DNA of 64,000 nt from the NCBI GenBank assembly GCA_964526295.1, contig CAZGKW010000007.1, forward strand, positions 86,153 to 150,152, in the 5' to 3' direction. Below the pieces are notes generated by a model. The model made no database searches and was not told the DNA's origin. It saw only the letters and a program-made list of their open reading frames with translations. Numbering within the stretch: the first letter of the stretch is position 1; every line of letters starts with the position of its first letter. The position numbers were made by a program, and so were the translations under genes. The DNA is from CAZGKW01 sp964526295. Lineage in GTDB: Bacteria > Planctomycetota > Phycisphaerae > FEN-1346. Of the stretch, positions 35,549-44,247 are shown piece after piece.

Positions 35549-36633
35549 GCGACGACGAGCCGTCGATCAATGAGGCGATTGTGGCGCAGCTCCAGGCCGC
35601 GGCCCGGCGCCGGCCCAAACGGCCCCCGGCCGATCCTCGGGCGGCTGCGGCCGCCGAGGAGTACGACTGGGACCGGCCCCACCGGTTCACGGCGGCCGAG
35701 CGGCAGCGCCTGTCGTCCCTGGCGAGCCGGGCGGCCGACCACGTCGCCGCCGCCCTCGGGACGATGCTCGCCCAGGACCTCCGCCTGGCGGCGTCGGCCT
35801 CCGAGGAACGCTACGCCGTCCCGCCCGCCAGCGACGCCGAACCGGCGTATCGTCTCGGCCTGACGGCCGACGGGCGACCCGTCGGGACGCTGGTCCTGCC
35901 GGCCGAGACGGCCGTCCGGTGGGTGGACCAGCTCCTGGGCGGCCAGGGCGACGCCGAAGAGGCCCCGCGGGGCCTCTCGGCGATGGAGATCGCCCTGCTG
36001 CTGGACGTGGCGGCGGCCGCCGCACGGGGCCTCTCGTCGGCCTTGTGCGAGTTCGGCGGCCCGGCCATCCAGGCGGCCGACGAAATCCTCCGGCCGGGCG
36101 AGGTGGGCCGCACGCCGCCCGTCTCGGAAACACCGGGCGAGGAGCTGTGGCAGTTCGACGTGGCGGCCCGTGCCGGGCCCGAGGCGGCCGATGATGCCGA
36201 AGGCGAAGCCGAGGCGCCGCCCGCCGCGCCGCCCGAGCCGGGCGAGGCCGCCATGACCGTCGCTTTCCAGAGCGAGGCCCTGGAAGCGTTCGTCGCCGGG
36301 CCGGTCGGCGGCGGGATGACCGCCGGGACCCCCAGCTACCGCGAGGCCGTCCTCGCCCACCTCCGGGCCGCACCCGTCGAGGCCACCGTCCGCCTGGGCG
36401 CCGCCGAGGTCCGCGTCCGCGACCTGATGCTCCTCGGGCCGGGCGACGTCGTCGTTCTGGACACCGGTGTCGACGACCCGCTCACGCTCTCGGTTGGCGA
36501 CGTGGGGGTGCTCCGGGGCACCCCGGCCACCAGCGACGGCCGATACGCCGTTCGCGTGTGCGAGTTTCGCCGCTATCCGCGCCTCGATGTCGACATCGGG
36601 GCCACCGGTCCGAAGAAAGGAAGTCTCCCATGA
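35545..36633 (+). CDS. fliM: Flagellar motor switch protein FliM
   Basis: The 362-residue protein has the FliM core start YDWDRPHRFTAAERQRLSSL, the middle domain (LGGQGDAEEAPRGLSAMEIA) and a C-terminal SPOA domain (ATVRLGAAEVRVRDLMLLGP). The normal N-terminal CheY-binding peptide (LSQ-EID-LL) is not visible; the start reads SINEAIVAQLQAAARR. An Ala/Glu-rich insert (about 195-235) separates middle and SPOA domains. It overlaps fliL and fliN by ATGA junctions. Confidence 0.88.
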   Translation: MSDDEPSINEAIVAQLQAAARRRPKRPPADPRAAAAAEEYDWDRPHRFTAAERQRLSSLASRAADHVAAALGTMLAQDLRLAASASEERYAVPPASDAEPAYRLGLTADGRPVGTLVLPAETAVRWVDQLLGGQGDAEEAPRGLSAMEIALLLDVAAAAARGLSSALCEFGGPAIQAADEILRPGEVGRTPPVSETPGEELWQFDVAARAGPEAADDAEGEAEAPPAAPPEPGEAAMTVAFQSEALEAFVAGPVGGGMTAGTPSYREAVLAHLRAAPVEATVRLGAAEVRVRDLMLLGPGDVVVLDTGVDDPLTLSVGDVGVLRGTPATSDGRYAVRVCEFRRYPRLDVDIGATGPKKGSLP

Positions 36634-37013
36634 CGCAGGCACCCGCAGTCGACGTGGACGATGCCCCCCTCGAATCGACCGAAGAGACGGACGTCGAGGT
36701 CCAGGAGGCCCAGCTCGAGGAGGTGGCCGAGGCCGCCGTCGCGGCCCCGGGCGGACAGATCGAGATCCTGCTCGACACCACCGTCGAGGTGGCGGCATCG
36801 CTGGGATCGGTCCGCCTGCCGGTCCGCGAGCTGCTCGAGCGCGGGCCGGGGTCGGTCATCCGGCTGGACCGGGCCGCCGGCGAGCCGGTCGACCTCCTCC
36901 TGAACGGCATCCACTTCGCCACGGGCCACCTGGTGGTGGTCGGAGACCGCCTGGGCGTCCGGGTCAAGGAGGTGCTGCGTCCCGCGGCCACCGACGGTAA
37001 CGGCGAGACGTAG
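36630..37013 (+). CDS. fliN: Flagellar motor switch protein FliN
   Basis: The 127-residue protein has an acidic N-terminal tail and the SPOA core (LLDTTVEVAASLGSVRLPVR, then RLDRAAGEPVDLLLNGIHFA), typical of FliN. The ATG at 36630 overlaps the fliM stop. It is the last gene of the first flagellar operon; a terminator follows. Confidence 0.93.
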   Translation: MTQAPAVDVDDAPLESTEETDVEVQEAQLEEVAEAAVAAPGGQIEILLDTTVEVAASLGSVRLPVRELLERGPGSVIRLDRAAGEPVDLLLNGIHFATGHLVVVGDRLGVRVKEVLRPAATDGNGET

Positions 37014-37088
37014 CCCGGCGACCGGGCCGGGCCGGCGTCAAGTTTTCTGGCGCAGCGCACGATTTTTCGGCCTCCGCAATCGACCCTG

Positions 37089-37121
37089 AAACGGCCTTTC
37101 CGGCCCCGCCAGGGCCGTTTT
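37089..37121 (+). terminator. Terminator after fliN
   Basis: AAACGGCC (37089-37096) pairs with GGCCGTTT (37113-37120), and one more T follows. The A-run before and T-run after make it a plausible two-way terminator. It separates the fliN operon from the sigma-54 promoter at 37128. Confidence 0.7.
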
Positions 37122-37127
37122 CACGTT

Positions 37128-37143
37128 TGGCACGCCATCTGCA
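37128..37143 (+). promoter_or_regulatory. Sigma-54 promoter of the fliO-fliA operon
   Basis: TGGCACG (37128-37134), four bases, then CTGCA (37139-37143) matches the -24/-12 consensus except for one T to C change. The -24 GG and -12 GC are exactly spaced. Transcription would start near 37154, 33 bases before fliO. Confidence 0.85.
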
Positions 37144-37186
37144 ATCTCTTCCTCGGGCTTGGTGACCGTACGGCCCGAGGTGACTC

Positions 37187-37771
37187 ATGGCACGAAAACG
37201 GACGCTGGCGACGGCCCTCCTGGCGGCGGCCCTCCTGGCGGCGGCGCCTCTGCTCGCAGCCGCGGCTGAGACGGGCGATGCGGGCGACGCCCCCCCCGAG
37301 GAAGAATCGTCCGGGAAGGCGGCCGGCCTTGCGGGCCTCGGCACGCGGGACGACTCCGACACCGACCGCGGGCCGGGCGGCCCGAAGCTCGGACGAAACG
37401 GCGATGCGGACGACACGTTCCCGGCCCTTCTGGGCCAGTCGCTGGCGGCGGTGCTGGTGGTCCTCGTCCTGGGCGGGGTCGCCCTGTTCGTCGCGAAGCG
37501 GTTCCTGCCGCGGCTCGGCGTGGGCCAGGGGCGCCGCATCTCTATCTTGGAGACCGTCTACGTCGGCCCCCGCAAGTCGCTGCACCTCGTTGAGATTGGC
37601 GATCGGACACTCCTATTGGCCGGGACGCGCGAGCGGCTCTCTCTGGTGACGGACCTGACGGGGTCCGTGGAGTCCGAGGGCCGCTCGCTGTCGTCCTCGG
37701 ACGGGTCCGGGGGGACGTTCGTCCCGCCGACCCGGCGCCCGCCCGGCCTGGGCGAGGATAGGGACGCATGA
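37187..37771 (+). CDS. fliO: Flagellar biosynthetic protein FliO
   Basis: The 194-residue protein has a signal-like N-terminus (TALLAAALLAAAPLLAAAAE), an acidic linker and one membrane helix (LAAVLVVLVLGGVALFVAK). The FliO cytoplasmic domain follows (RRISILETVYVGPRKSLHLV, then GDRTLLLAGTRERLSLV). FliO helps FliP form the export gate. It overlaps fliP by 4 bases. Confidence 0.87.
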   Translation: MARKRTLATALLAAALLAAAPLLAAAAETGDAGDAPPEEESSGKAAGLAGLGTRDDSDTDRGPGGPKLGRNGDADDTFPALLGQSLAAVLVVLVLGGVALFVAKRFLPRLGVGQGRRISILETVYVGPRKSLHLVEIGDRTLLLAGTRERLSLVTDLTGSVESEGRSLSSSDGSGGTFVPPTRRPPGLGEDRDA

Positions 37772-38616
37772 CCCGCGGACTTCTGGCCGCCATGTTGGGA
37801 CTCGCTTGCGTACTGGGCGCCGGTCCAGCCCTTGCGGCGGCCCCTCCCGCGCCGGTCGCGTCGCCGCCGGCGCCCATCCGCCTGCCGACAGAGGACGTCG
37901 GCGGGGCCGACCGGGGCGTCTCGTCGCTGCCCGAGATCGGCGACCTCCTGGAGGCCGTCGACAAGGTCACCGGCGACGATGCCGAGGCCCGCGACTGGTC
38001 GGCGCCGGTCAAACTGGCGGTGGTCTTCACGGGCCTGGCGCTCCTGCCGGCGGCCCTGGTGATGATGACCAGCTTCACGCGGGTGGTGATCGTCCTGTCG
38101 TTCATCCGGCGGGCCCTGACGACGCAGAACATCCCGCCGAACATCGCGATCATCGGCCTGGCCCTCTTTCTGACGCTCTTCACGATGGCACCGACGCTGA
38201 AGCGGATGAACGGCGAGGCGGTCCAGCCCTACCTGGCCGACGAACTGTCGTTCCAGGCGGCCACGGACAAGGGGTTCGGCATCATCAAGCAGTTCATGAT
38301 CCGCCAGACCCGCCAGGGCGACCTGGCGCTGTTCCTGGACCTGGGGGAGGTGGCGGCCGAGCGGCCGGAGGAGGTGCCGATCCACGTGGCGATCCCGGCC
38401 TTCGCCGTCAGCGAGTTCCGGATGGCGTTCCAGATGGGGTGCCTCCTGTTCATCCCATTCCTGCTGATCGACCTGGTGGTGGCGGGCATCCTGCTCAGCG
38501 CCGGCATGATGATGCTGCCGCCCGTCATCATCAGCCTGCCGCTGAAGATCATCCTGTTCGTGCTGGTCGACGGGTGGCGGCTGCTGGCCGAGAGCCTCGT
38601 GAGCAGCTTCTACTGA
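37768..38616 (+). CDS. fliP: Flagellar export gate protein FliP
   Basis: The 282-residue protein has a cleavable signal (GLLAAMLGLACVLGAGPALA). The FliP core is intact: MTSFTRVVIVLSFIRRALTT, NIPPNIAIIGLALFLTLFTM and the C-terminal GMMMLPPVIISLPLKIILFV. It forms the core of the export channel with FliQ and FliR. Confidence 0.96.
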   Translation: MTRGLLAAMLGLACVLGAGPALAAAPPAPVASPPAPIRLPTEDVGGADRGVSSLPEIGDLLEAVDKVTGDDAEARDWSAPVKLAVVFTGLALLPAALVMMTSFTRVVIVLSFIRRALTTQNIPPNIAIIGLALFLTLFTMAPTLKRMNGEAVQPYLADELSFQAATDKGFGIIKQFMIRQTRQGDLALFLDLGEVAAERPEEVPIHVAIPAFAVSEFRMAFQMGCLLFIPFLLIDLVVAGILLSAGMMMLPPVIISLPLKIILFVLVDGWRLLAESLVSSFY

Positions 38617-38628
38617 TGGGAGTCCCGT

Positions 38629-38898
38629 ATGGACGCGGACCTGGTCCTTTATCTCGGGCGTCGGGCCCTGGAGACGGCGCTGCTGGTGGCAGCGCCGGTG
38701 CTGGCAGTGGCGATGGTGATCGGCATCGTCGTGGCGATGCTCCAGGCCGTCACGAGCGTCCGCGACATGACGCTGAGCCTGGTCTTCAAGCTGGCGGGGG
38801 TGGCCATCATGGTCCTCCTGACGGCCGGGTGGGCCCTCGAGGTGACGGTCGACTTCACCCGGGAGGTGTTCCAGCAGGTCCAGGCGATGACGCCTTAG
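38629..38898 (+). CDS. fliQ: Flagellar export gate protein FliQ
   Basis: The 89-residue protein has two membrane helices and the typical ETALLVAAPVLAVAMVIGIV then LQAVTSVRDMTLSLVFKLAG. It lies 12 bases after fliP. The usual fliPQR order is broken only by a 145-base gap before fliR, where I see no gene; a 41-codon frame at 38916-39041 has no support. Confidence 0.95.
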   Translation: MDADLVLYLGRRALETALLVAAPVLAVAMVIGIVVAMLQAVTSVRDMTLSLVFKLAGVAIMVLLTAGWALEVTVDFTREVFQQVQAMTP

Positions 38899-39043
38899 TC
38901 AGTGACGAGATCCGAATGGCGAATGACACGATGACAGCGAGCAAGGGCATCGAGCGGCGCTGTTTCGAGCGGCGTGCGGAAGCACCCCGTAGCGCGCGGC
39001 CACCACGAGACTGCCGCCGGCCCGACCGACTGAAAGCCTGACC

Positions 39044-39793
39044 GTGGAAACCGTGGCCCCACTGATCGTGCCGTTCATGCTCGTCCTGGCGCGGGTGTCG
39101 GCGTTCGTGGCGGTGCTGCCGATCTTTGGGTGGAAGTCGGCCCCGGTGCTGGTCCGGGCCGGGATCGCCCTGTTTCTGGGCATCGTGCTGGCGATGGTCG
39201 TGCCGCCGGCCCGTGGCGTGGGCGACCACTGGGTCGCCGTGGCCATCGCCCTGGCCCGCGAAGCCATCACGGGCCTCGGGCTCGGGCTGGCGATCGCCCT
39301 GGTGTTCGCCGCGGTGCGGCAGACGGGCCTGATCATCCGCCGCCAGATGGGCCTGGCGATGGCCTCGATCATCGACCCGCTCTCGGGCGAACAGTCCGAC
39401 CCGCTCGGGACGCTCATGGAGATGTGCTTCGCGGTCTTCTTTCTGGCGGCGGGGGGACACCAGGTGATGCTGCGGCTGGTCGCGAAGAGCTACGACGTGT
39501 TCCCGGTGGGCTCGCCGCCGACGGCGGAGGCGATGGCCGGGGCGATCACCGAGGCCGGGGCGACGATGCTTGTTTTCGCCCTGCGGCTGGCGTCGCCGCT
39601 GGTGGCGGCGTTCCTGGTGCTGGCGGTGATCCTGGCGGTCCTGGCGCGGATCCTGCCGGAGATGAACATCCTGTTCGCCAGCCTGCCGCTTCGGATCGGC
39701 CTGGGGCTGCTGATGGCGGCGGCGATCATGCCGCTGCTGAACGCGTTCACCGCCGAGCTGGCCGACTGGCTGACGACGTTCATGCTCGCGTAA
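39044..39793 (+). CDS. fliR: Flagellar export gate protein FliR
   Basis: The 249-residue protein starts at GTG 39044. It has several membrane helices with the FliR phrases ARVSAFVAVLPIFGWKSAPV, RQTGLIIRRQMGLAMASIID and ARILPEMNILFASLPLRIGL. The start lies 2 bases after a stop in the preceding frame. The 3' end overlaps the first A/T palindrome (39792-39815) by its last two bases. Confidence 0.95.
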   Translation: METVAPLIVPFMLVLARVSAFVAVLPIFGWKSAPVLVRAGIALFLGIVLAMVVPPARGVGDHWVAVAIALAREAITGLGLGLAIALVFAAVRQTGLIIRRQMGLAMASIIDPLSGEQSDPLGTLMEMCFAVFFLAAGGHQVMLRLVAKSYDVFPVGSPPTAEAMAGAITEAGATMLVFALRLASPLVAAFLVLAVILAVLARILPEMNILFASLPLRIGLGLLMAAAIMPLLNAFTAELADWLTTFMLA

Positions 39794-39815
39794 AAAAAGA
39801 CACTAAGTGTCTTTT
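39792..39815. repeat. A/T-bounded palindrome, AGACACT type, copy 1
   Basis: A run of seven As leads into AGACACT, A, AGTGTCT and then Ts. Bases 39795-39815 form a perfect odd palindrome centred on A39805. It abuts the fliR stop. Confidence 0.8.
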
Positions 39816-39856
39816 CCGGAGGCGTAAACCGCTGCCCACAAAGGGCTTAGGCGAAG

Positions 39857-39880
39857 AAAAAGACACTAAGTGTCTTTTTT
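39857..39880. repeat. A/T-bounded palindrome, AGACACT type, copy 2
   Basis: Bases 39857-39879 form a perfect palindrome centred on A39868 with the same AGACACT arm as copy 1, 63 bp upstream. The 41 bases between do not match the spacer of the GGGTCC-type pair at 6301-6401. It lies 39 bases before flhB. Confidence 0.8.
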
Positions 39881-39918
39881 GCCCTGCTGGCGTAGGAAGA
39901 TAAGAGGACCGATGGTCG

Positions 39919-40992
39919 ATGGCCGATAAGCCGGCAACCGAACGGACCGAACCGCCCACCGCGGAGCGGCTGCAAAAGGCCCGCGAGGAGGGCAAGGTTC
40001 CCCAGAGCTCGGAGATGCCCGCCGCCCTGACGCTCGCGACGCTTCTCGTGGCGACGCTCCTGGCGGCCTCGACGCTGTGGCAGTTCTTTTCGCGCCAGGC
40101 GGCCGAAGGGTTCGCCCTCGGCGGCGGGATGGTCGTCGACGACATTGCCTCCTACGTGGGCCTCCTGCGGCAGAAGGGCCTCCAGGCCCTCGCCACGATG
40201 CTGCCGTTTCTCGTCGCCACGAGCACGGCGGCCGTGTTCGGGTCGGTGCTCGTCAGCGGCCTGTCGTTCGCCCCGAAGGGCGTCCGGATTGATCCGAACC
40301 GCATCCATCCGGTCAACGGCCTGAAGTCGCTGGTCTCGCCGCGGTCGCTGGTGAAGCTGCTGGCGGCCGTCGTCAAGCTGGCGGCCATTTTGGCCATCGT
40401 GGTCGTCTACCTCCGGGGCCGGCACGGCGAGATGCTGGGCCTGATCTGGGCCCCGCCCCTGGGGGCCCTCAAGGGCACGCTCGACATCGTTTTCGGTGTG
40501 GTGGTGCGGATCACGGTCGCCCTGGTGTTCCTCGCGCTGCTCGACATGCTGTACCAGAAGTGGCAGCACCGGCGGGACCTGCGGATGACCCGCCAGGAGG
40601 TCAAGGAGGAGCGCCGGGAGCACGAGTTGGCCCCGGAGGTCCGCGGCCGCATCCAGGCCCTCCAGTTCGAGCTGGCCCGCAAGCGGATGCTCCAGGCGGT
40701 CCCGACGGCCGACGTGGTCGTGGCGAACCCGACCCACGTGGCGGTGGCCCTGAAGTACGACGCCGCCGCCATGGAAGCCCCCACGGTCGTCGCCAAGGGG
40801 GCCGACTACCTGTGCGAGAAGATCAAGGAAATCGCCCGGTCGCACGACGTGCCGATCGTCCAGCGGCCGCACCTGGCCCGGACGATGTACCGGACGTGCG
40901 AGGTGGGCGGGATGGTCCCCGAGGCCCTCTACGTGGCGGTGGCCGAGGTCCTGGCCATGATCTACCGGCTGCGAAGCAAGCGACAGGCGTAA
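39919..40992 (+). CDS. flhB: Flagellar export switch protein FlhB
   Basis: The 357-residue protein has the FlhB start ERTEPPTAERLQKAREEGKV, four membrane helices and the cytoplasmic domain with the autocleavage site N270-P-T-H (VVANPTHVAVALKYD). The self-cleaving motif is intact, so the rod/hook-to-filament export switch should work. AAGAGGA lies about 10 bases before the ATG. Confidence 0.97.
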   Translation: MADKPATERTEPPTAERLQKAREEGKVPQSSEMPAALTLATLLVATLLAASTLWQFFSRQAAEGFALGGGMVVDDIASYVGLLRQKGLQALATMLPFLVATSTAAVFGSVLVSGLSFAPKGVRIDPNRIHPVNGLKSLVSPRSLVKLLAAVVKLAAILAIVVVYLRGRHGEMLGLIWAPPLGALKGTLDIVFGVVVRITVALVFLALLDMLYQKWQHRRDLRMTRQEVKEERREHELAPEVRGRIQALQFELARKRMLQAVPTADVVVANPTHVAVALKYDAAAMEAPTVVAKGADYLCEKIKEIARSHDVPIVQRPHLARTMYRTCEVGGMVPEALYVAVAEVLAMIYRLRSKRQA

Positions 40993-40999
40993 GGAGCCG

Positions 41000-43213
41000 T
41001 TGGCGCGACCGATGACCGCTCGACCCGACATCCCGAACCTGCCGGACGGCGGCCCGGGGGGCATGCGGCGGCTCCTGGCGCACAACGACATCCTGTTCGC
41101 CGGCGGCCTGGCGATGGTCCTGGCGACGCTTCTGATCCCGATCCCGACGTTCCTGCTCGACATTCTCCTGGCCGGGAGCATCGCCGTCGCCGTCGGGACG
41201 ATGGTCGTGGTGCTGGCGACGCAGGAATCGATCGAGCTCTCGACGTTCCCGTCGCTGCTGTTGTTCGTGACGCTCTTTCGGCTGAGCCTGAACGTGGCGT
41301 CGACGCGGCTGATTCTGACGCAGGCCGACGCGGGCAAGATCATCCACACGTTCGGCAACTTCGTGGCCGGCGGGAACATGGCCACCGGGCCGATGAGCCT
41401 GACGATCGGTCTGGTGGTGTTCCTGATCCTGGTGATCATCCAGTTCGTGGTCATCACGAAGGGGGCGGAGCGGATCAGCGAGGTGGCCGCCCGGTTCAAC
41501 CTCGACGCCATGCCCGGCAAGCAGATGGCCATCGACGCCGACCTGAACGCCGGCCTCATCGGCGAGGAGGAGGCCCGGGCCCGACGCGAGAAGATCGTCC
41601 GCGAGAGCGAGTTCTACGGCGCCATGGACGGCGCCTCGAAGTTCATCCGCGGCGACGCCATCGCCGGACTCATCATCACCGGCGTCAACCTCGTGGGCGG
41701 CATCGTCCTGGGCCTGGCCCAGGGCAAGGCCATCGCCGATACGATCCAGACCTACTCGGTCCTGGCGATCGGCGACGGCCTGGTGAGCCAGATCCCGGCG
41801 GTCATCATCTCCACCTCGGCCGGGTTCCTCATCTCGAAGACCTCGACCCGCGAGGACCTCAGCCGCGACTTGGTCCGGCAGATGCTCGCCCGGAGCCGGC
41901 CGGTGGGCATCGCGGCCTTCCTGCTGGGGGCCATGGTCTTCGTGCCGGGGTTCCCGAAGGTCCCGTTCATCATCCTCTCGATCGGGGCGGGGGTGCTGGC
42001 GCGGTTCCTGGCGAGCCAGGAGCGGCAGGCCGCCCGGGGCCGCGAGAAGCCCGAGCCGGCCAAGGAGGCCGAGGAGACGCCCGTCGAGGAGCTTCTCGAG
42101 GTCGACCGCATCGCCATCCAGGTGGGCCCCGCGCTCATCAAGACGGTCGACCCCCGGCGCAAGGACAGCCTGTTCCACCGGATCGCCCCCCTGAGGAAGC
42201 GGTTCGCCCGGGAATACGGCATCGTGCTGCCGTTGATACGCCTCCGCGACAACATGGCCCTCGACACGAACGCCTACGAGGTGCGGCTCTACGGGCACAT
42301 CGTCGCCCAGGGACGCCTGGAGCCGGACCGGCTCCTGGCGATGGACCCGGGCACGGTCCAGAGGCCCCTCAAGGGCCAGACCACCACGGAGCCGGTCTTC
42401 AACCTGCCGGCCCTCTGGATCACCCAGGACCAGAAGGAAGAGGCCGAGCTGGCCGGCTACACGGTCGTCGACCCGGAGTCGGTGCTGGTGACGCACCTCT
42501 CGGAGGTGCTCCGGCGTCACGCTCACGAGGTCCTCTCCCGCGACGACGTCCAGACGCTCGTCGACCGGCTTCGCGAGCACCAGCCGACGCTCGTCGGCAG
42601 CGTCGTCGGCGAGAGCGTCTCGATGGGCCTCCTGCACCGCGTCCTCCAGAACCTGCTGAAGGACGGCATCCCTGTGCGGAACCTCGCCCAGATCCTGGAG
42701 GCCCTCGGCGACCACGCCGCCCGCACCAAGGACCCCGCCACCCTGACCGAGCTGGTCCGAAAGACCCTCGTCCGGACCATCACCGAACAGCACCGCGACC
42801 CGCAGGGGCGGATCGTCGCCATCGTCTTCAACCCGACGCTCGAGTACGAGCTGCGGGACGCCCTGGTCAGCGAGAACGGAAGCGAGTCGCTCTCGCTGGC
42901 GCCCGACCGGGCCCTGGAGCTGTCGCGCCGCATCACGGCCGCCTGGACCGAAGCCATGAACGCCGGCCATGACAAGGCCGTCCTGCTGTGCGACTTCCGG
43001 CTGCGGCCGCACCTGGCGGCGATGCTGTCGCGGCAGCTCGCCCAGCTTCCGATCGTGGCCTATGACGAGATCGCCGTCGGGACGGCGGTGGAGGCCGTCG
43101 CGACGATCTCGCTGGGGCCGACCTCGACCGGGCCGGCCCCGGCCGAGGACCGGCCCGCCGCCGAACGCGGGCGCCGTAACGCCCCGCTTGCGGCCGCGGC
43201 CGCTACCGGATGA
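41000..43213 (+). CDS. flhA: Flagellar export gate protein FlhA
   Basis: The 737-residue protein has the membrane half (LIPIPTFLLDILLAGSIAVA, RLSLNVASTRLIL) and the FHIPEP-family motif region RFNLDAMPGKQMAIDADLNA. The large cytoplasmic docking domain follows. The start is unsure: TTG 41000 is close to AAGGAG (3-base gap), and ATG 41012 is 15 bases away. The final 30 residues are Ala/Pro-rich. Confidence 0.96.
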   Translation: MARPMTARPDIPNLPDGGPGGMRRLLAHNDILFAGGLAMVLATLLIPIPTFLLDILLAGSIAVAVGTMVVVLATQESIELSTFPSLLLFVTLFRLSLNVASTRLILTQADAGKIIHTFGNFVAGGNMATGPMSLTIGLVVFLILVIIQFVVITKGAERISEVAARFNLDAMPGKQMAIDADLNAGLIGEEEARARREKIVRESEFYGAMDGASKFIRGDAIAGLIITGVNLVGGIVLGLAQGKAIADTIQTYSVLAIGDGLVSQIPAVIISTSAGFLISKTSTREDLSRDLVRQMLARSRPVGIAAFLLGAMVFVPGFPKVPFIILSIGAGVLARFLASQERQAARGREKPEPAKEAEETPVEELLEVDRIAIQVGPALIKTVDPRRKDSLFHRIAPLRKRFAREYGIVLPLIRLRDNMALDTNAYEVRLYGHIVAQGRLEPDRLLAMDPGTVQRPLKGQTTTEPVFNLPALWITQDQKEEAELAGYTVVDPESVLVTHLSEVLRRHAHEVLSRDDVQTLVDRLREHQPTLVGSVVGESVSMGLLHRVLQNLLKDGIPVRNLAQILEALGDHAARTKDPATLTELVRKTLVRTITEQHRDPQGRIVAIVFNPTLEYELRDALVSENGSESLSLAPDRALELSRRITAAWTEAMNAGHDKAVLLCDFRLRPHLAAMLSRQLAQLPIVAYDEIAVGTAVEAVATISLGPTSTGPAPAEDRPAAERGRRNAPLAAAAATG

Positions 43214-43250
43214 TACGTGAGACCCGAGCACGCGGGGGGAAAGGACCGAC

Positions 43251-43481
43251 GTGAGACGAACCGCCGTCAGGGTGGCCGTCGTCGGGCTGCTGGGCCTGGC
43301 GACCATCGGCGCCTGCTGCGGGTTGCCTCCTCACGTCTGCGCCGCGCGGGCCCTGGTGGGCGCGGCGGTCCTGTACGTGCTGGCGATGGTGGCGGGGCGG
43401 GTGGCGATCCGGCTGATCGTCGACTCGATGCTCACGCCGCCCGACGACATGAAGGACGATTCCCGTGAGCGTGCGAACTGA
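43251..43481 (+). CDS. Small two-helix membrane protein between flhA and fliA
   Basis: The 76-residue protein starts at GTG 43251 and has two hydrophobic segments (VAVVGLLGLATIGACCGL and AARALVGAAVLYVLAMVAG). A short charged tail ends it (PPDDMKDDSRERAN). It overlaps fliA by 17 bases. In many bacteria flhF and flhG fill this place; neither is present. Function is unknown. Confidence 0.65.
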   Translation: MRRTAVRVAVVGLLGLATIGACCGLPPHVCAARALVGAAVLYVLAMVAGRVAIRLIVDSMLTPPDDMKDDSRERAN

Positions 43482-44247
43482 GGAAACCATCCAGACCGGG
43501 CCGCCCAAAGCGCTCCAGGCCAAGGCCTCCCAGGTCTACGAGGAGCAGTCCCGTGCCGCACGGGAGGACGAGTGGATCGTGCGGTACCTCCCGCTGGTGC
43601 GGCACATCGTCGAGCGGGTGGCCTCCGGGCTTGGGGCCCGCGTCGACCGTGAGGAGCTGGTCTCGGCCGGGACGCTGGGCCTGGTGCGGGCCGCCCGGGC
43701 CTACGATGCCTCCAAGCACGCCGACTTCAAGACCTACGCCTACATTCGCATCCGCGGGGCCGTCATCGACGAGCTGCGGAACCTCTCGTTCGTCTCGCCG
43801 TCGGTCCATCGCCTGGTCCGGCGGATCCGTGAGGCCCACGAGGCGTTCGTCGCCGAACACGGCCGGCCCCCCGCCGACGAGGAGCTGGCCGAGCAGGCCG
43901 GCCTCGGCATCGAGAAGTTCTACCGTACCGTGGAGCAGGCGCGGCGGCAGCACTTCCTCTCGATCCACGGCCTCAGCGACGACAAGCCCGCCCTGGGCAA
44001 CCTGATTCCGGCCGACGAGAGGACCTCGCCCGAGCGGGAGGCCGAACGGCGCGAGACGCTCGCCCGCCTCACCCGGGCCGTCCAGGAGCTGCCCGAACGG
44101 GACCGCAAGGTCATCCTCCTGTACTACGAGCGGGACCTGACGATGAAGGAGGCCGCCGAGGTGCTGGAGGTGACCGAATCGCGGATCAGCCAGATGCACG
44201 CCAGTGCCCTGTTTAAGCTCTCGGTGAAGATGAGGAGCCCGTCATGA
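43465..44247 (+). CDS. fliA: Flagellar sigma-28 factor FliA
   Basis: The 260-residue protein starts at GTG 43465. Regions 2 (YLPLVRHIVERVASGLGARV, then SAGTLGLVRAARAYDASKHA), 3 (GRPPADEELAEQAG) and 4 (LTMKEAAEVLEVTESRISQM) are all present. It is the FliA/WhiG type. It should read the two sigma-28 promoters at 46149 and 46841. FlgM, its likely anti-sigma factor, is encoded 2 kb downstream. Confidence 0.95.
   Translation: MSVRTEETIQTGPPKALQAKASQVYEEQSRAAREDEWIVRYLPLVRHIVERVASGLGARVDREELVSAGTLGLVRAARAYDASKHADFKTYAYIRIRGAVIDELRNLSFVSPSVHRLVRRIREAHEAFVAEHGRPPADEELAEQAGLGIEKFYRTVEQARRQHFLSIHGLSDDKPALGNLIPADERTSPEREAERRETLARLTRAVQELPERDRKVILLYYERDLTMKEAAEVLEVTESRISQMHASALFKLSVKMRSPS

Noticed and set aside
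38916..39041. 41-codon frame between fliQ and fliR
   Set aside because: Arg-rich, no Shine-Dalgarno and no resemblance to a known small flagellar gene; probably non-coding.
39903..39929. A GCCGATAA at the flhB start, like a sigma-28 -10
   Set aside because: It is simply the ATG-GCC-GAT-AAG start of flhB, and the base positions 15 upstream (AGAG) do not match a -35.
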